The notes: generated by a model not told the origin, from the sequence alone. A stretch of 64,000 nt of DNA from JBCCFC01 sp965213595 (GCA_965213595.1 CBDBZO010000001.1:186001-250000), one strand, 5' to 3'; positions 15,046 through 24,104 are shown, counted from the stretch's first letter. Program-made: numbers and translations.

Positions 15046-16531
15046 TGAAGGGTTGAACCGGCGCGATCAGCAGATTCGAGGCCAGACTCACGATTGACAA
15101 ACGCCCAAAGTAAAAGACGACCAGCGGCATGGTGGTGATGTTGGCCGCGATGGTGACGATGAGGCCGTCTTCGATTAGGCCGCGCAGGAGGGATTGGGTG
15201 CGTTCAACCGTAGTGGCTGGGCGCGCCCAGCCGCTGCGATCGACGGCCACAGAGAGGTCGGACAGCGGTGGCTCGGTTGGCTGCGTCAGTGCGCCGCCCG
15301 CACCCGGAATTACCCGCGAGAAGGCGGCGCTGATGCCGGGCGTAAAGAGAATCAGCCCGGCGGTGGCGGCGCTGGAGAGCTGAAAGCCGACGTCCCACAG
15401 CGCCAGCGGGTTGGCGAGCGTCATCGCCCAGCAGGCCACGGCCAGCGAGACGAGTGCCGTGCTGCGCCGACCCAGCACCGTGGCGACCACGTAGAGCCCG
15501 CCCATCCCCGCCGCGCGCAGCACCGCCGCGTCGCCGCCCACGAGCAGCGCGTAGGCCGCAATGCCCAGCAGCGTTGGCGCGATCACGCGCCGGTTGCGCC
15601 GGCCCATTGCGCGCTGGCTCAGCGCCAAAATCACGCCCGCAATCAGCGCAACGTTGCTGCCCGAAATCACGATCACGTGGCTGGTGCCGGTGAGGTTGAA
15701 CTGCTCGTATAGCTCGTCCGGGATGCCCGCTTCGATGCCGAGCAACATGCCGTTGGCGAGCGCGGCATACGGCTCCGGCAGCGCGCGGTTGAGGAAGGCT
15801 TCACCGCGCGCGCGGAATTGGTAGAGCGTACGGTGAAGCGGGTTGCCGCGCGTCGATCCCGGCAGCACGTCGATCTGCGCGCCGTAAGCCAAGCTGTGAA
15901 CGCCCTTGCGCGCGAGGTACTCCCGATACGAAAAATCCTCAAAGACGGGCGGCGTCACCAGCCGCCCGCGCACGGCCACGGGTTGTCCGTAAACGTAGCG
16001 CTCGCGCGTGCCCGCGTTCAGGCGCACGTCGCCGCGCACGTCCAAAACTTCGCCGACGCGCGCCAGCGATTCAACGCGCACGTGCAGCCGCTGACGCGCG
16101 TCGCTGACGAGCGGGTAGCTGTTGATGTAGCCGTGCAGCGTCACCATCGGCGCGTCGCGGTCGAAGGCTTGCTCGGCGGGAAGGTTGTACGTGGCGAGGT
16201 CGCCGGCCGACCAGCAGGGGGTGAGCGGGTGGCTGGCGTAGCGCAGCGTGCCCGTGAGCAGTGACAGGGCAACGGCGGCCAGCAGCGCTGTCGTGGGATC
16301 GCGGCGCGGCGGACGAAAGCCAAAGCGGGCGGGCCAGCGCATGGCGGCTAGGGTCGCGGGGGTGGGGGCCAAGGAGGGCAGGCGGTGCAGCAGCGGCGTG
16401 AACGGCAGGGCAGCCAGCGTCGCCAGCCAGAGCCAGCCGGGGAAATCGCAGCCGACGAGGCCCGTCGTCCACAGCGCACGGCCCAGCGCAATGCCGAGCA
16501 GGTAGGCGATGGCAAGCCAGAGAAGGGTCAT
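14978..16531 (-). pseudogene. comEC: ComEC/Rec2 DNA-uptake channel, C-terminally truncated by element insertion
   Basis: ComEC forms the inner-membrane channel for single-stranded DNA in natural transformation. The fragment has the N-terminal membrane part, the DUF4131/OB region (VSDARQRLHVRVESLARVG) and the first half of the competence domain with its hallmarks TGTSHVIVISGSNVALIAG and VGGDAAVLRAAGM. Full-length ComEC proteins have about 700-800 residues, with more helices and often a metallo-beta-lactamase domain; here only about 495 residues are genuine. The last 20 or so (KWFQLTEHQRVPVEMELAR) are read from the recombinase gene. The missing part should lie beyond the left end of the element. 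Confidence 0.9.
15040..15060. other. Right attachment junction (attR-like) in comEC
   Basis: ComEC-like protein sequence (SNLLIAPVQP) ends at codons around 15047-15055. Beyond it the frame runs into the complement of the recombinase tail. The crossover core should lie near GAAGGGTTGAACC (about 15046-15058). The partner site is outside the window, so the exact core cannot be fixed. Confidence 0.6.
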
Positions 16532-16565
16532 GGACGGGTGCGGTGGGAGGGCTTTGTCATTTTGA

Positions 16566-16617
16566 GCCAGCTCGGCGGTACGGGCACGCCATGGCGTGCC
16601 CGTACCGCCGAGCTGGC
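16566..16617. repeat. Perfect 52-bp palindrome
   Basis: The sequence is fully self-complementary about 16591/16592. The central 20 bp GGGCACGCCATGGCGTGCCC is shared with the palindrome at 18060. The outer 16-bp arms (GCCAGCTCGGCGGTAC and complement) differ between the two sites yet are perfectly symmetric in each. It lies between divergently arranged comEC and pdp. Confidence 0.9.
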
Positions 16618-16740
16618 GCGCAAATCAGATTATCCTCATTCCTATCACACCCATCGCCTCCCCACAACGGCCAAACGTTGTAACCTCTTCGTGCCTTTGC
16701 GCCTTCGTGGTACACTTCTAAAAAATTACTGGAGAGAAAG

Positions 16741-18075
16741 ATGAATCCCGTCAACATCATCACCAAAAAGCGCGACGGCCAGCGGCTGAGCGACGACGAA
16801 ATCCGCGCCTTCATCCACGGCTTTGTGCGCGGCGACGTGGCCGATTACCAGGCCGCGGCCTGGGCCATGGCCGTCTACTTCCAGGGCATGGACGCGGCGG
16901 AGACGACGGCGCTTACGCTCGCCATCGCCGAGAGCGGCGACCAGCTCGACCTGCACGACGCGCTGCCTCCAGAGAAATACCCCGGCGCAATCATCGTGGA
17001 CAAGCACTCCTCCGGCGGCGTCGGCGACAAGACGACGCTGGCCGTCGCGCCGATTGTGGCGGCCTGTGGGCTGCCCGTGGGCAAGATGAGTGGGCGCGGG
17101 TTGAGCTTTACCGGCGGCACGATTGATAAGCTGGAGAGCATTGCGGGCTGGTCGTCCGATTTGAGCGAGGCGCAATTTCGCCGACAGCTGGCCGAGATCG
17201 GCCTCGTCGTTGCCGGGCAGACGGCGGAGCTTGCACCCGCCGACAAGCAGCTTTACGCCCTGCGCGACGTGACGGCCACCGTGGACAGCCTGCCGCTGAT
17301 TTGCTCCAGCATCATGGGCAAAAAGCTCGCCGCAGGTGCGGACGCGATTGTGCTCGACGTGAAGTGCGGCCGCGGCGCGTTTATGGAAACGCTCGACGAG
17401 GCGCGCGAGCTGGCCCAGCTGATGGTCGACGTGGGCGCGCGCGCCGGTCGCCGCGTGACGGCGCTGATCACGCAGATGGCGCAGCCGCTCGGTCGCGCGG
17501 TGGGGAACGCCCTGGAGGTGCAGGAGGCGATTGCCACCCTGCGAGGGGAAGGGGTCACGGATTTCACGGCGCTCGTGGAAGAAATTGCAGTGGAGATGGT
17601 TGTTTTGGGCGGTGGCAAAAGAACAACGAACGATGCTGCGAAACAAGCCGTGCGTGAAGCCGTTGACTCCGGCGCGGCGTTCGCGAAATTTCGTAAATTC
17701 GTCGTGGCTCAAGGAGGCGATCCTTTGCTCGTCGACGAGCCGGATCGCTTGCCCCAAGCGCCGGTGCAAATCGAGGTAAAGGCGGAGCGGGCGGGCTGGG
17801 TCAGCGAGATTGATGCGCGCGAGGTGGGGCTGTCGGTGGTGGCGCTGGGGGGCGGGCGGCAGAAGAAGGGCGGTCCAATTGACCACCGAGTGGGCGCGGT
17901 GCTGGCGGCGAAAGTTGGCACGCGGGTGAACGCGGGCGACGTGCTGTGCACCGTTCACGCCTCAGATCAAGGCGAAACGACGCGGGCCGCAGTGGACAGG
18001 ATTCGCGCAGCGTTTACCCTGGGCGACGAAACCATCGAACCGCTGCCGGTGATTTACGAGCGGATTTCGTCGTAG
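16741..18075 (+). CDS. pdp: Pyrimidine-nucleoside phosphorylase
   Basis: The enzyme splits uridine or thymidine with phosphate to a base and (deoxy)ribose-1-phosphate. The 444-residue product shows the class II nucleoside phosphorylase pattern: IITKKRDGQRLSDDEI at the N-terminus, the phosphate-binding DKHSSGGVGDKTTL, and SGRGLSFTGGTIDKLES. It ends with the C-terminal PYNP domain. YQAAAWAMAVYFQGM resembles Gram-positive Pdp more than E. coli DeoA. GGAGAGAAAG precedes the ATG. Its last codons form the left arm of a 52-bp palindrome. The pentose-phosphate product would fit with the sugar-phosphate genes downstream, though no operon links them. Confidence 0.9.
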   Translation: MNPVNIITKKRDGQRLSDDEIRAFIHGFVRGDVADYQAAAWAMAVYFQGMDAAETTALTLAIAESGDQLDLHDALPPEKYPGAIIVDKHSSGGVGDKTTLAVAPIVAACGLPVGKMSGRGLSFTGGTIDKLESIAGWSSDLSEAQFRRQLAEIGLVVAGQTAELAPADKQLYALRDVTATVDSLPLICSSIMGKKLAAGADAIVLDVKCGRGAFMETLDEARELAQLMVDVGARAGRRVTALITQMAQPLGRAVGNALEVQEAIATLRGEGVTDFTALVEEIAVEMVVLGGGKRTTNDAAKQAVREAVDSGAAFAKFRKFVVAQGGDPLLVDEPDRLPQAPVQIEVKAERAGWVSEIDAREVGLSVVALGGGRQKKGGPIDHRVGAVLAAKVGTRVNAGDVLCTVHASDQGETTRAAVDRIRAAFTLGDETIEPLPVIYERISS

Positions 18076-18111
18076 GGGCACGCCATGGCGTGCCCCTACG
18101 ACGAAATCCGC
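18060..18111. repeat. Perfect 52-bp palindrome overlapping the end of pdp
   Basis: Centred at 18085/18086, it shares the 20-bp core of the palindrome at 16566 but has different arms. The left arm (GCGGATTTCGTCGTAG) contains the last codons and stop of pdp; the right arm is its exact complement and reaches the end of the convergent glycosyltransferase gene. It may act as a bidirectional terminator. Confidence 0.9.
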
Positions 18112-19320
18112 TTACCACTCGATCCGCCGCCGCTCGCTCACCACTTCGCGATACAGATTGGCCGTTAGCTGGGCAATCAGCCGCCAGTCGTAGAGTTTTT
18201 CCACTTGGTACTGCGCACGCTCGCGGCGACGTGCGGCGGCCCGTGGATTGGCGAGAATTTCGTCGACGGCCCAGGCGATGCTGGCGGGGTCGTTGGGAAA
18301 AACGGTCAGCCCCGTCTGCTGGTGGCGCACCACTTCGCCCAGCCCGCCCACGTCGCTGGCGACCACGTTGCAGCCGAGCGCCATTGCCTCCAGCGCGACA
18401 ATGCCAAAGGGCTCGTAGAGGCTGGGAAAGACGGCGGTGTCAACGGCCTGGTAGAGGCAGTCGCGCCGCTCGTCGCTGATGAAGCCGAGAAAATTCACCG
18501 AATGGGCGATGCCCAGCTCGCTGGCGAGCGGCCACATCTGCTCGCAATTTTTGCCCGCCACCAGCAGACGCACGCCGCGGTGCTTTTGCAAAACTTGCGG
18601 CATGGCGCGGATCAACACCTGAAGGCCCTTTTCGTGGACGATGCGTCCCACAAAAAAGAGCAGGTGCTCATCAAACGGCGAGAATTCGGCGCGGATTTCC
18701 TGCTGGGCAACTTCGTCGCAGAGGTGAAGCGTGTCGGGATCGATGCCGTTGGGAATCACGCTGATTTTGTCCAGCGGCGTGCCAAAAAAGTCGTGGACTT
18801 CCTGCGCCATGTAGTCGCTGCAAACGATCACGCGCCACGCCTCGAAGCAGGCGCGCCACTCCAGCGTGTTGATTTGGCGGCTGCCGTCGTTGTTGAGCCA
18901 GCCCTGGTGGCGACCGCGCTCGGTGGCGTGTATGGTGACGACGAGCGGCACTTTCCACTCGTACTTGAGATTGATGCCCGCCACAGCCGTTAGCCAATCG
19001 TGGACGTGGATCAGGTCAAAGCGCTGCGGCAGCGCGCAGGCATAGTCGGTGAGCACACGATTGTTCTCGGCGACGCTGTTGTGCAGGTTGGTGGCGTCCA
19101 CGGGTGGGCAGTCGACGCGGTGCACGGTGACGTTGCCGGGCAGCGTCTCGACGGCCGCGCCACCGCTGTAGCGCGGCGTGACGATTGTCGTGTGCAGCGG
19201 CTCGGAAAAGCCGTGCTCAGTCTGGATTGCCGCCAGCGACGGCACGAGCTGCGACACGTGCTTGCCCATGCCGCCGACGACGTAGGGAGAGTACTCCCAA
19301 CTAACGACTAGCAAATTCAT
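18112..19320 (-). CDS. GT4-type glycosyltransferase (glycogen-synthase-like N-terminus)
   Basis: The 402-residue product starts MNLLVVSWEYSPYVVGGMGK, like the ADP-glucose-binding N-domain of bacterial starch/glycogen synthases. It ends with a GT-B C-domain holding VGRIVHEKGLQVL and the E-x7-E motif EPFGIVALE that binds the nucleotide sugar. It should transfer a glucosyl-type residue in the cytoplasm; the acceptor (glycogen, maltose phosphate or a lipid) cannot be told. An in-frame extension to 19413 is unlikely since the ATG at 19320 matches the family start. It converges on pdp through the palindrome. Confidence 0.8.
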   Translation of the reverse strand: MNLLVVSWEYSPYVVGGMGKHVSQLVPSLAAIQTEHGFSEPLHTTIVTPRYSGGAAVETLPGNVTVHRVDCPPVDATNLHNSVAENNRVLTDYACALPQRFDLIHVHDWLTAVAGINLKYEWKVPLVVTIHATERGRHQGWLNNDGSRQINTLEWRACFEAWRVIVCSDYMAQEVHDFFGTPLDKISVIPNGIDPDTLHLCDEVAQQEIRAEFSPFDEHLLFFVGRIVHEKGLQVLIRAMPQVLQKHRGVRLLVAGKNCEQMWPLASELGIAHSVNFLGFISDERRDCLYQAVDTAVFPSLYEPFGIVALEAMALGCNVVASDVGGLGEVVRHQQTGLTVFPNDPASIAWAVDEILANPRAAARRRERAQYQVEKLYDWRLIAQLTANLYREVVSERRRIEW

Positions 19321-19352
19321 CGTTTTTGCATCCCAAAATTTATTTCCAAAAT

Positions 19353-20423
19353 TTACGGCGCAAACGGCACGCTCGTACCGTCTGCCTGGATGGCCCACAG
19401 CGCTACCGACCACTCATCCCCTCGATCGGATTCGCCTTCGATCAGCTGTCGCGTGGCGAGGTAAACCGCGTGCGCCAGCGGGCTCGCGTCGTCGTGCGCG
19501 GCGGCCCACGCCGCGTAATCCTCGTGTTGCCAGGTGGCCCAGTAAACGTTATCGCGCGTCGGCAGCCGATCCTTCACCGCATCGATGCCGCCGGGCGGGC
19601 CCAGCCAAACGGGCACGGCGAACTGCTCATCGGTTGGCGAGGCGCGCAGGTCGTTGATAAACGCTGCCGCCCCGACCGGGGTTCCCAACCACAGCACCGC
19701 GTCGCCGGGCCGCACGGCCCCTGCATCATCGACCAGCGCAACGGACATCCCCGCGATTTGCGACCACCTCTCTGCGTCCAAATCCGGCCAACCCGCGGCG
19801 AACGGTTCGTTCACGTCAGCCAGCGCAAGCCGTGTCGCCCCCTGTGACTGCGCCGCCTCGCCGACCGCGGCCACAAGCGCCTGCGCCCAGGCGTCGCTCA
19901 TCGCCCACGCCTCCAGCGCGACGGGGCCGTCCGCATTCGCCGCAAAGGGGAGCAGGCCCGGCACGTTGCCTTCTGCGGGCGTTGTGGCCCCAGCGGCGGC
20001 CGTCCAGGGGCTTGCCTTGAGCATTGTCGAAGGGAGCAGCGGCCCGACAAAGCCCATCACGGCCGGATCGGCGAGCAGCTTGCGCAGGGTGCGCTGCGCC
20101 TGGGCGGGGTCGCCGCCGCTATCGAGGGCCAGCGGCACGATCGTGGCCCCCGCTGGGCCAGCGTCACCAATGGCCGCGCGCATGGCCGCCAGCGCCTCGT
20201 AGCCCATCTCGCGGTAGACGCCCTCAAAGGGCGCGAGGAGACCAATCTTTTGGACGGTTGGGGTGGGGGAGAGTGTAACAGGAGAGCAAGCGGGGAGCGA
20301 GGAAAGGATAAGCAGGCAGTAAGTAGTAAGTAATAAGGGGCGTTGGTGTCGAACCCGCCCCTGATTACTTACCGCACACCCCTCGCCCCTACTGATAGCC
20401 AAAGGCCGCAATGTTCTGCTCAT
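19353..20423 (-). CDS. Periplasmic-binding-protein-like lipoprotein (branched-chain amino acid type)
   Basis: The product carries a hydrophobic stretch LLLTTYCLLILSSLPAC, with the Cys as likely lipid anchor. A type I periplasmic-binding fold of the Peripla_BP_6 kind follows (KIGLLAPFEGVYREMGYEA, then ADPAVMGFVGPLLPSTM). It lacks companion permease genes, as in orphan LivJ-like or LpoA-like proteins. The start is uncertain: the ATG at 20423 overlaps the end of mltG by 35 bases and gives an unusually long leader, and a non-standard start closer to the hydrophobic stretch is possible. Being last in the alaS-ruvX-mltG run, it may assist envelope work, but that is inference. Confidence 0.65.
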   Translation of the reverse strand: MSRTLRPLAISRGEGCAVSNQGRVRHQRPLLLTTYCLLILSSLPACSPVTLSPTPTVQKIGLLAPFEGVYREMGYEALAAMRAAIGDAGPAGATIVPLALDSGGDPAQAQRTLRKLLADPAVMGFVGPLLPSTMLKASPWTAAAGATTPAEGNVPGLLPFAANADGPVALEAWAMSDAWAQALVAAVGEAAQSQGATRLALADVNEPFAAGWPDLDAERWSQIAGMSVALVDDAGAVRPGDAVLWLGTPVGAAAFINDLRASPTDEQFAVPVWLGPPGGIDAVKDRLPTRDNVYWATWQHEDYAAWAAAHDDASPLAHAVYLATRQLIEGESDRGDEWSVALWAIQADGTSVPFAP

Positions 20424-21717
20424 GCTCGGCATAAGTTTGCGCAAACGCGTGGCGACCGTCTTCGCCCGTAGCGAGGAAGAAGCAGTAGTTGGTGCTTTCG
20501 GGATTGCGTGTGGAATCGATGGCGCTGAGGCCGGGGCTGGCAATTGGGCCGGGCGGCAGGCCATCGTTGGTGTAGGTGTTGTAGGGGCTGCTCACCTCAA
20601 GGTACTGTTCGACGCTCTCCGGCTCCCACCACCAGTTGCCCGCTTCGCCGCGCGCGTACTGCACGGTTGGGTCGGCCTGCAGGCGGGGGCTCCCCACATC
20701 GGCGTTGCACGAACCGTTGAGCCGGTTGAGGTAGACGCTGGCGATCAGCGGGCGCTCGTCCGCCTGCACGGCCTCGCGCTCGACGATGGAGGCCAGCGTG
20801 AGCAAGTCGCGCCCGCTGATGCCGCTGCCGCCGCCGCGCAGGCCGTTTGTGCCCACGCGATTCTCAAAGTTGTTGAGGAACGAGCGAATCACGATGTCGG
20901 GGGAAGCGGCCAGCACGGGGAAGAGGTACGTATCCGGGAAGAGGAAACCTTCCAGGCTTGCGCCTTCCGGCAGCGACTGCAGGAAATCGTACTCCTCGGC
21001 CAGCCCCAGCGACTGCGGATTGCGCACGGCGGCCAAGAAGCGATCGGCTTCGATGACGCTGTTGGCGTCCAGCCGCTCGGCAATTTCTTCGGCGCGGAAG
21101 CCTTCGGGAATGGTAATCGGGACCTGCTCCTCCTGGGGCGCGCCGCGCAGCACCTCGGCAATTTCGGGCATCGTCATCGTCTCGGCGAGCATAAAGGAGC
21201 CCGCCTGCAAACGCCGCTCCATACCGGTGACGCGCATGTAAAGGTTGAAGAGGTCGGCGTCCGTAATCAGCCCTTCGTTTTGCAGCCGCAGTGCAATAAA
21301 GCGCGCCGCATCGCCGGGCACGATGCGAAAGCTGCGCTGCGTCGGGTCCGTGCCCGCGGCGATGTCGAGATCGTCGCTGCGCAGATTGAGGCTGGTGCGC
21401 AAAATCTGCTCTTCAATATAGTCCGGCGACAGCGCGGCCTGGCCCGCATTGGGATTGATCAGCCCGGCGGTCTGCTCTGGCGCGCCGCGAAACTGCTCGG
21501 TAAGATGCGCCTGTGCGACGACGAAGGTGCCGCCGAGCACCGCCAGCACCATCAGCAGAAAGCCGACGCGGGCAATGTTGGTCAAGCGCGTGTCGCGGAC
21601 GGGCTCGTCGCGCGGCTTTTCAATGGCGCGCCGCATTACGCTGCGCCGCTTGAGCGGCACGGCCAGCATGTCGGCCTGGGTGAGAAAGAGGTCGCGGTTG
21701 CGTTGTTCTAGAGACAT
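20389..21717 (-). CDS. mltG: Endolytic murein transglycosylase MltG (YceG)
   Basis: MltG cuts nascent glycan strands at the outer face of the membrane and so ends peptidoglycan chains. The 442-residue product has one N-terminal membrane helix (VGFLLMVLAVLGGTFVVAQ) and a LysM-like region (ITIPEGFRAEEIAERLD). The YceG catalytic part follows with LEGFLFPDTYLFP, the Glu of SIVEREAV, and YNTYTNDGLPPGPIASPG. Position after ruvX matches the common alaS-ruvX-mltG order. Confidence 0.95.
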   Translation of the reverse strand: MSLEQRNRDLFLTQADMLAVPLKRRSVMRRAIEKPRDEPVRDTRLTNIARVGFLLMVLAVLGGTFVVAQAHLTEQFRGAPEQTAGLINPNAGQAALSPDYIEEQILRTSLNLRSDDLDIAAGTDPTQRSFRIVPGDAARFIALRLQNEGLITDADLFNLYMRVTGMERRLQAGSFMLAETMTMPEIAEVLRGAPQEEQVPITIPEGFRAEEIAERLDANSVIEADRFLAAVRNPQSLGLAEEYDFLQSLPEGASLEGFLFPDTYLFPVLAASPDIVIRSFLNNFENRVGTNGLRGGGSGISGRDLLTLASIVEREAVQADERPLIASVYLNRLNGSCNADVGSPRLQADPTVQYARGEAGNWWWEPESVEQYLEVSSPYNTYTNDGLPPGPIASPGLSAIDSTRNPESTNYCFFLATGEDGRHAFAQTYAEHEQNIAAFGYQ

Positions 21718-21734
21718 AGTTTTATCGGATTACT

Positions 21735-21880
21735 CGTGCTTTACTCGTTCCCACGCTCTGCGTGGGAATGCCTGTCGCGACGCTCTGCGTCGCCGGGTGG
21801 TAGATAAAGATTCTGTATGGGTTACGCGGGGACGCAGAGCGTCCAATCTGCATCACGACGCAGAGCGTCGCGACGAGCCG
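21735..21880. repeat. Palindromic repeat cluster (ACGCTCTGCGT type)
   Basis: Four short palindromes built on ACGCTCTGCGT or its complement occur here: TTCCCACGCTCTGCGTGGGAA near 21750, GCGACGCTCTGCGTCGC near 21777, GGACGCAGAGCGTCC near 21831 and CGACGCAGAGCGTCG near 21858. CTCGTTCCC at the left and CGACGAG at the right frame the unit. The right part forms the 3' end of ruvX. A related copy is at 49686-49973. Confidence 0.75.
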
Positions 21881-22419
21881 ACCGCTTTCGCCGCCAGCTC
21901 AATCCGCCCAAACGACCGCCCGTCTTCTTGCCTTTGCGCATCCAAATAGCGCTGCAAAATCACCGCCGCCGCCACCGCATCCTCGCCGACTTGCGCGAGC
22001 TTATTGTCGCCTTCAACCAAAATTTCTTGGGCGTCGAAGGTGCTAAAGCGCTCGTCCCAGAAAATGATGGGCAGCGGCGCGCCGAGCAGCACGCGCAGGG
22101 CGTGGGCCAGCCGCTCGGCCCACTTACGCACCGTCCGCGACTGGTCGCTCTCCCAGTTCTCTTCGGTCGCGGCTTCGCCGTTGCTGCAGTCGTGCAGCGG
22201 CAGGCCGACCACGACCGCCGTCGCCTCCTCTGCGCGGACGATCTCCGCCAGCGCGGCAAAATCCTCGCGGCGCGACCCGCGACGCAGCGTCGTCAGCGGG
22301 CGCACGCTGAGGCCGAGCGGGTCGCACGTCGCCACGCCGATGCGGGCCAGGCCGACGTCGAGCGCGAGCAGCTTGCGGCTATCCGCCGGTATTGGGTATG
22401 GCGTCATCGGTTGCGTCAT
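21853..22419 (-). CDS. ruvX: RuvX/YqgF-type RNase H-fold nuclease
   Basis: The protein resembles Holliday-junction resolvase-like YqgF, an RNase H-fold nuclease involved in pre-16S rRNA 5' processing. ALDVGLARIGVATCDPLGL holds the first catalytic Asp, VVVGLPL follows, and IIFWDERFSTFDAQEIL carries the later acidic residues. The ATG at 22419 (or at 22407) overlaps the upstream gene by about 40 bases; the long frame upstream of it is non-coding shadow. The C-terminus is extended by about 15 residues that run into a palindromic repeat (KAVGSSRRSAS), so its end was probably remodelled by the repeat. Confidence 0.9.
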   Translation of the reverse strand: MTQPMTPYPIPADSRKLLALDVGLARIGVATCDPLGLSVRPLTTLRRGSRREDFAALAEIVRAEEATAVVVGLPLHDCSNGEAATEENWESDQSRTVRKWAERLAHALRVLLGAPLPIIFWDERFSTFDAQEILVEGDNKLAQVGEDAVAAAVILQRYLDAQRQEDGRSFGRIELAAKAVGSSRRSAS

Positions 22420-24103
22420 CGGTTGTGCTGCCGGCCTCGTCCAAGCTGCCCTCCACGTTGCCAACGGCGGGCTGGCCGGGCGTGCCGTCCGGAGTGGGCG
22501 CGGCTTCGACAAAGCTCTCCTCGTACTCCGCCTCGTAGGCGGCGAGATCGAGACGCACCTGGATGCGGTTGCCAAAAACGGGCAGTGTGCGCCGCAGCCA
22601 CGACGGATCGCGGTAGATGTCGGGCGTGTCCGTCAGCAGGTAATCTTCCTGCAGCAGCGCCTGCGCCTGCTCCGGCGTCAAGCCCGCCACGGCGTCGGCG
22701 ACTTCGTCATCGTTGATGGGCGTCACGTAATCGGCCACCACGGTTAACGTAAAGGTGACGCTGTTGTCCAGCGGCGAAAAATCCGCGCCGGGCACGCGCT
22801 GGTAGACGATGCTGTCTTCGATCAGCTGCGCCCGGGGCGGCAGCGCCTCGTTGAGCGCGTTGAGCACGGCGCGCTCGGTCTGCGCCTCGCTGACGGCCAC
22901 GCCTTGGACAAGCGAGCGCAAAATAAGGTCGAGCGCCTCGCTCTGCTCGTCCACGGCCTGTACAAAATCGGAATTGGAGCTGATAATCCGCACGGATTCG
23001 GGCGGAACCCACTCGCCCTCGCGCAGTCGAGCGCCCAACTCCCCGGTGGCTTGGTCCGCAGCGATGGCGCTTACCTCATTCAGCAGCCGTTCGCGATCGG
23101 CCTGAAGTACGACGGGCACTTGGGTCGCGCCGCCGCCGACCGTGCCGCCCTGGTTAACCACGTTGGCATAAACGCGTGCGCCTCCTTCGACGGAGCTGAT
23201 AGTCAGTGCCGGCACGTTGCCGGCGGGCCCAGGCTCCACGGCTTCGATGCCCACGGTCGCCGTCGAGCCGATGCCCTCGGCCAGCTCAGCGCCGCTGGTT
23301 GTACGAAAGCGCACGCCGTTGCTCGTGCTGACAATGGTTCCCTCGCGGATAAAGGAGCCGCCGGAGCCAATTCGGCTAAAGGTGACAAAGCCGGTGGCGC
23401 GGGCGCTGGCCTCGAAGCCGGTACCGGTCGTGGCCGTCGTGCCGGTGACGACGCTCGTGGTCTCCACGAGGCGCGCGGGCAGCGAGTTGGTGAAGTAATC
23501 GGGCCGCTCCAGGTTGGGGTTGGCCGTAAAGGTGATGGGCGTCTCCAGCGTCTGGCGGTCGGGGCTGAGCGTGATCGTGGCCGCGGGCAGCACGTAGAAG
23601 GTAAAGGCGCTAAGCACCGTTACCAGCAGCGCGGCCATCGCGCCGTAGCCGACCAGGCGCACGCCCAGCGGCACGGGCGCCCGCAGCCGCTCGCCCAGCT
23701 CGAGCCGCTGTCGCCGCGCCTGGCGCAGGGTGGGGCGCGCCCGCATGTCGCGCAGGACGCGCTGGCGGTCCGGCGGCGCTTCGGGCAGAATAGATTTTGC
23801 GTCGCTCAGGTTGACGGGCAGCAGCGGCTTCATGCGCCACTGCTTGGGCAGGTCGATCCGCTGGCGAAAGGTGGGAATGCCGACTTTTTTCGCCGCCTTG
23901 ATCGTCTCCTCGCCGCGCGTGATCAGCGCCAGCTCAGTGCCCTGCAGCTGGGCCTGTCGCTGCAGGAGCCGCAGCCGCGCCATGTTGTCGAGCTCGTCCC
24001 AGCCTTCGGGCAGCTCAAACGCCAGGTGGCCGACCCGCTTTTGGGCGATCAGGCGGCGCAGCGCTTCGGTACGGGCTTGGGGGGAGATGGAGATGATTTC
24101 CAT
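22379..24103 (-). CDS. Membrane-anchored baseplate-J-like protein
   Basis: This 574-residue protein has a basic cytoplasmic N-terminal region of about 165 residues (with QARTEALRRLIAQKRVGHLA), one membrane helix (LVGYGAMAALLVTVLSAFTF) and a large outer region. The TGFVTFSRIGSGGSFIREG part and following EPGPAGNVPALTI resemble the Baseplate_J/gp47 fold. Proteins so annotated occur at this alaS-ruvX locus in Chloroflexota, so it is probably a cell-envelope protein and not a phage remnant; no other phage gene is near. The acidic Asp/Thr-rich tail is likely disordered. Function is unknown. Confidence 0.75.
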   Translation of the reverse strand: MEIISISPQARTEALRRLIAQKRVGHLAFELPEGWDELDNMARLRLLQRQAQLQGTELALITRGEETIKAAKKVGIPTFRQRIDLPKQWRMKPLLPVNLSDAKSILPEAPPDRQRVLRDMRARPTLRQARRQRLELGERLRAPVPLGVRLVGYGAMAALLVTVLSAFTFYVLPAATITLSPDRQTLETPITFTANPNLERPDYFTNSLPARLVETTSVVTGTTATTGTGFEASARATGFVTFSRIGSGGSFIREGTIVSTSNGVRFRTTSGAELAEGIGSTATVGIEAVEPGPAGNVPALTISSVEGGARVYANVVNQGGTVGGGATQVPVVLQADRERLLNEVSAIAADQATGELGARLREGEWVPPESVRIISSNSDFVQAVDEQSEALDLILRSLVQGVAVSEAQTERAVLNALNEALPPRAQLIEDSIVYQRVPGADFSPLDNSVTFTLTVVADYVTPINDDEVADAVAGLTPEQAQALLQEDYLLTDTPDIYRDPSWLRRTLPVFGNRIQVRLDLAAYEAEYEESFVEAAPTPDGTPGQPAVGNVEGSLDEAGSTTDDATDDAIPNTGG

Positions 24104-24104
24104 A

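Larger units (their letters stand above)
1..15050. mobile_element. Integrated mobilizable/conjugative element (right part), inserted in comEC
   Basis: The segment carries a coupling ATPase, a MOBQ relaxase, a candidate oriT, an excisionase-like HTH protein and, at its right edge, a large serine recombinase whose stop codon lies a few bases from the point where comEC coding sequence begins. Both the first 1.2 kb and the 12.5-15 kb end are visibly more AT-rich than the middle. The left boundary is not seen, so the full size is unknown. No VirB4-like ATPase is present in the visible part, so the element could be mobilizable rather than self-transmissible. The right boundary is inferred from where the ComEC reading frame stops resembling ComEC. 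Confidence 0.85.

Noticed and set aside
14978..15046. True ComEC C-terminus
   Set aside because: The final residues of the frame are the complement of the recombinase gene and do not resemble ComEC, so they were treated as read-through after truncation.
22379..24103. Prophage remnant
   Set aside because: The baseplate-J-like match is the only phage-type feature; the gene lies in a conserved alaS-ruvX-mltG run, has a membrane helix and no phage neighbours.
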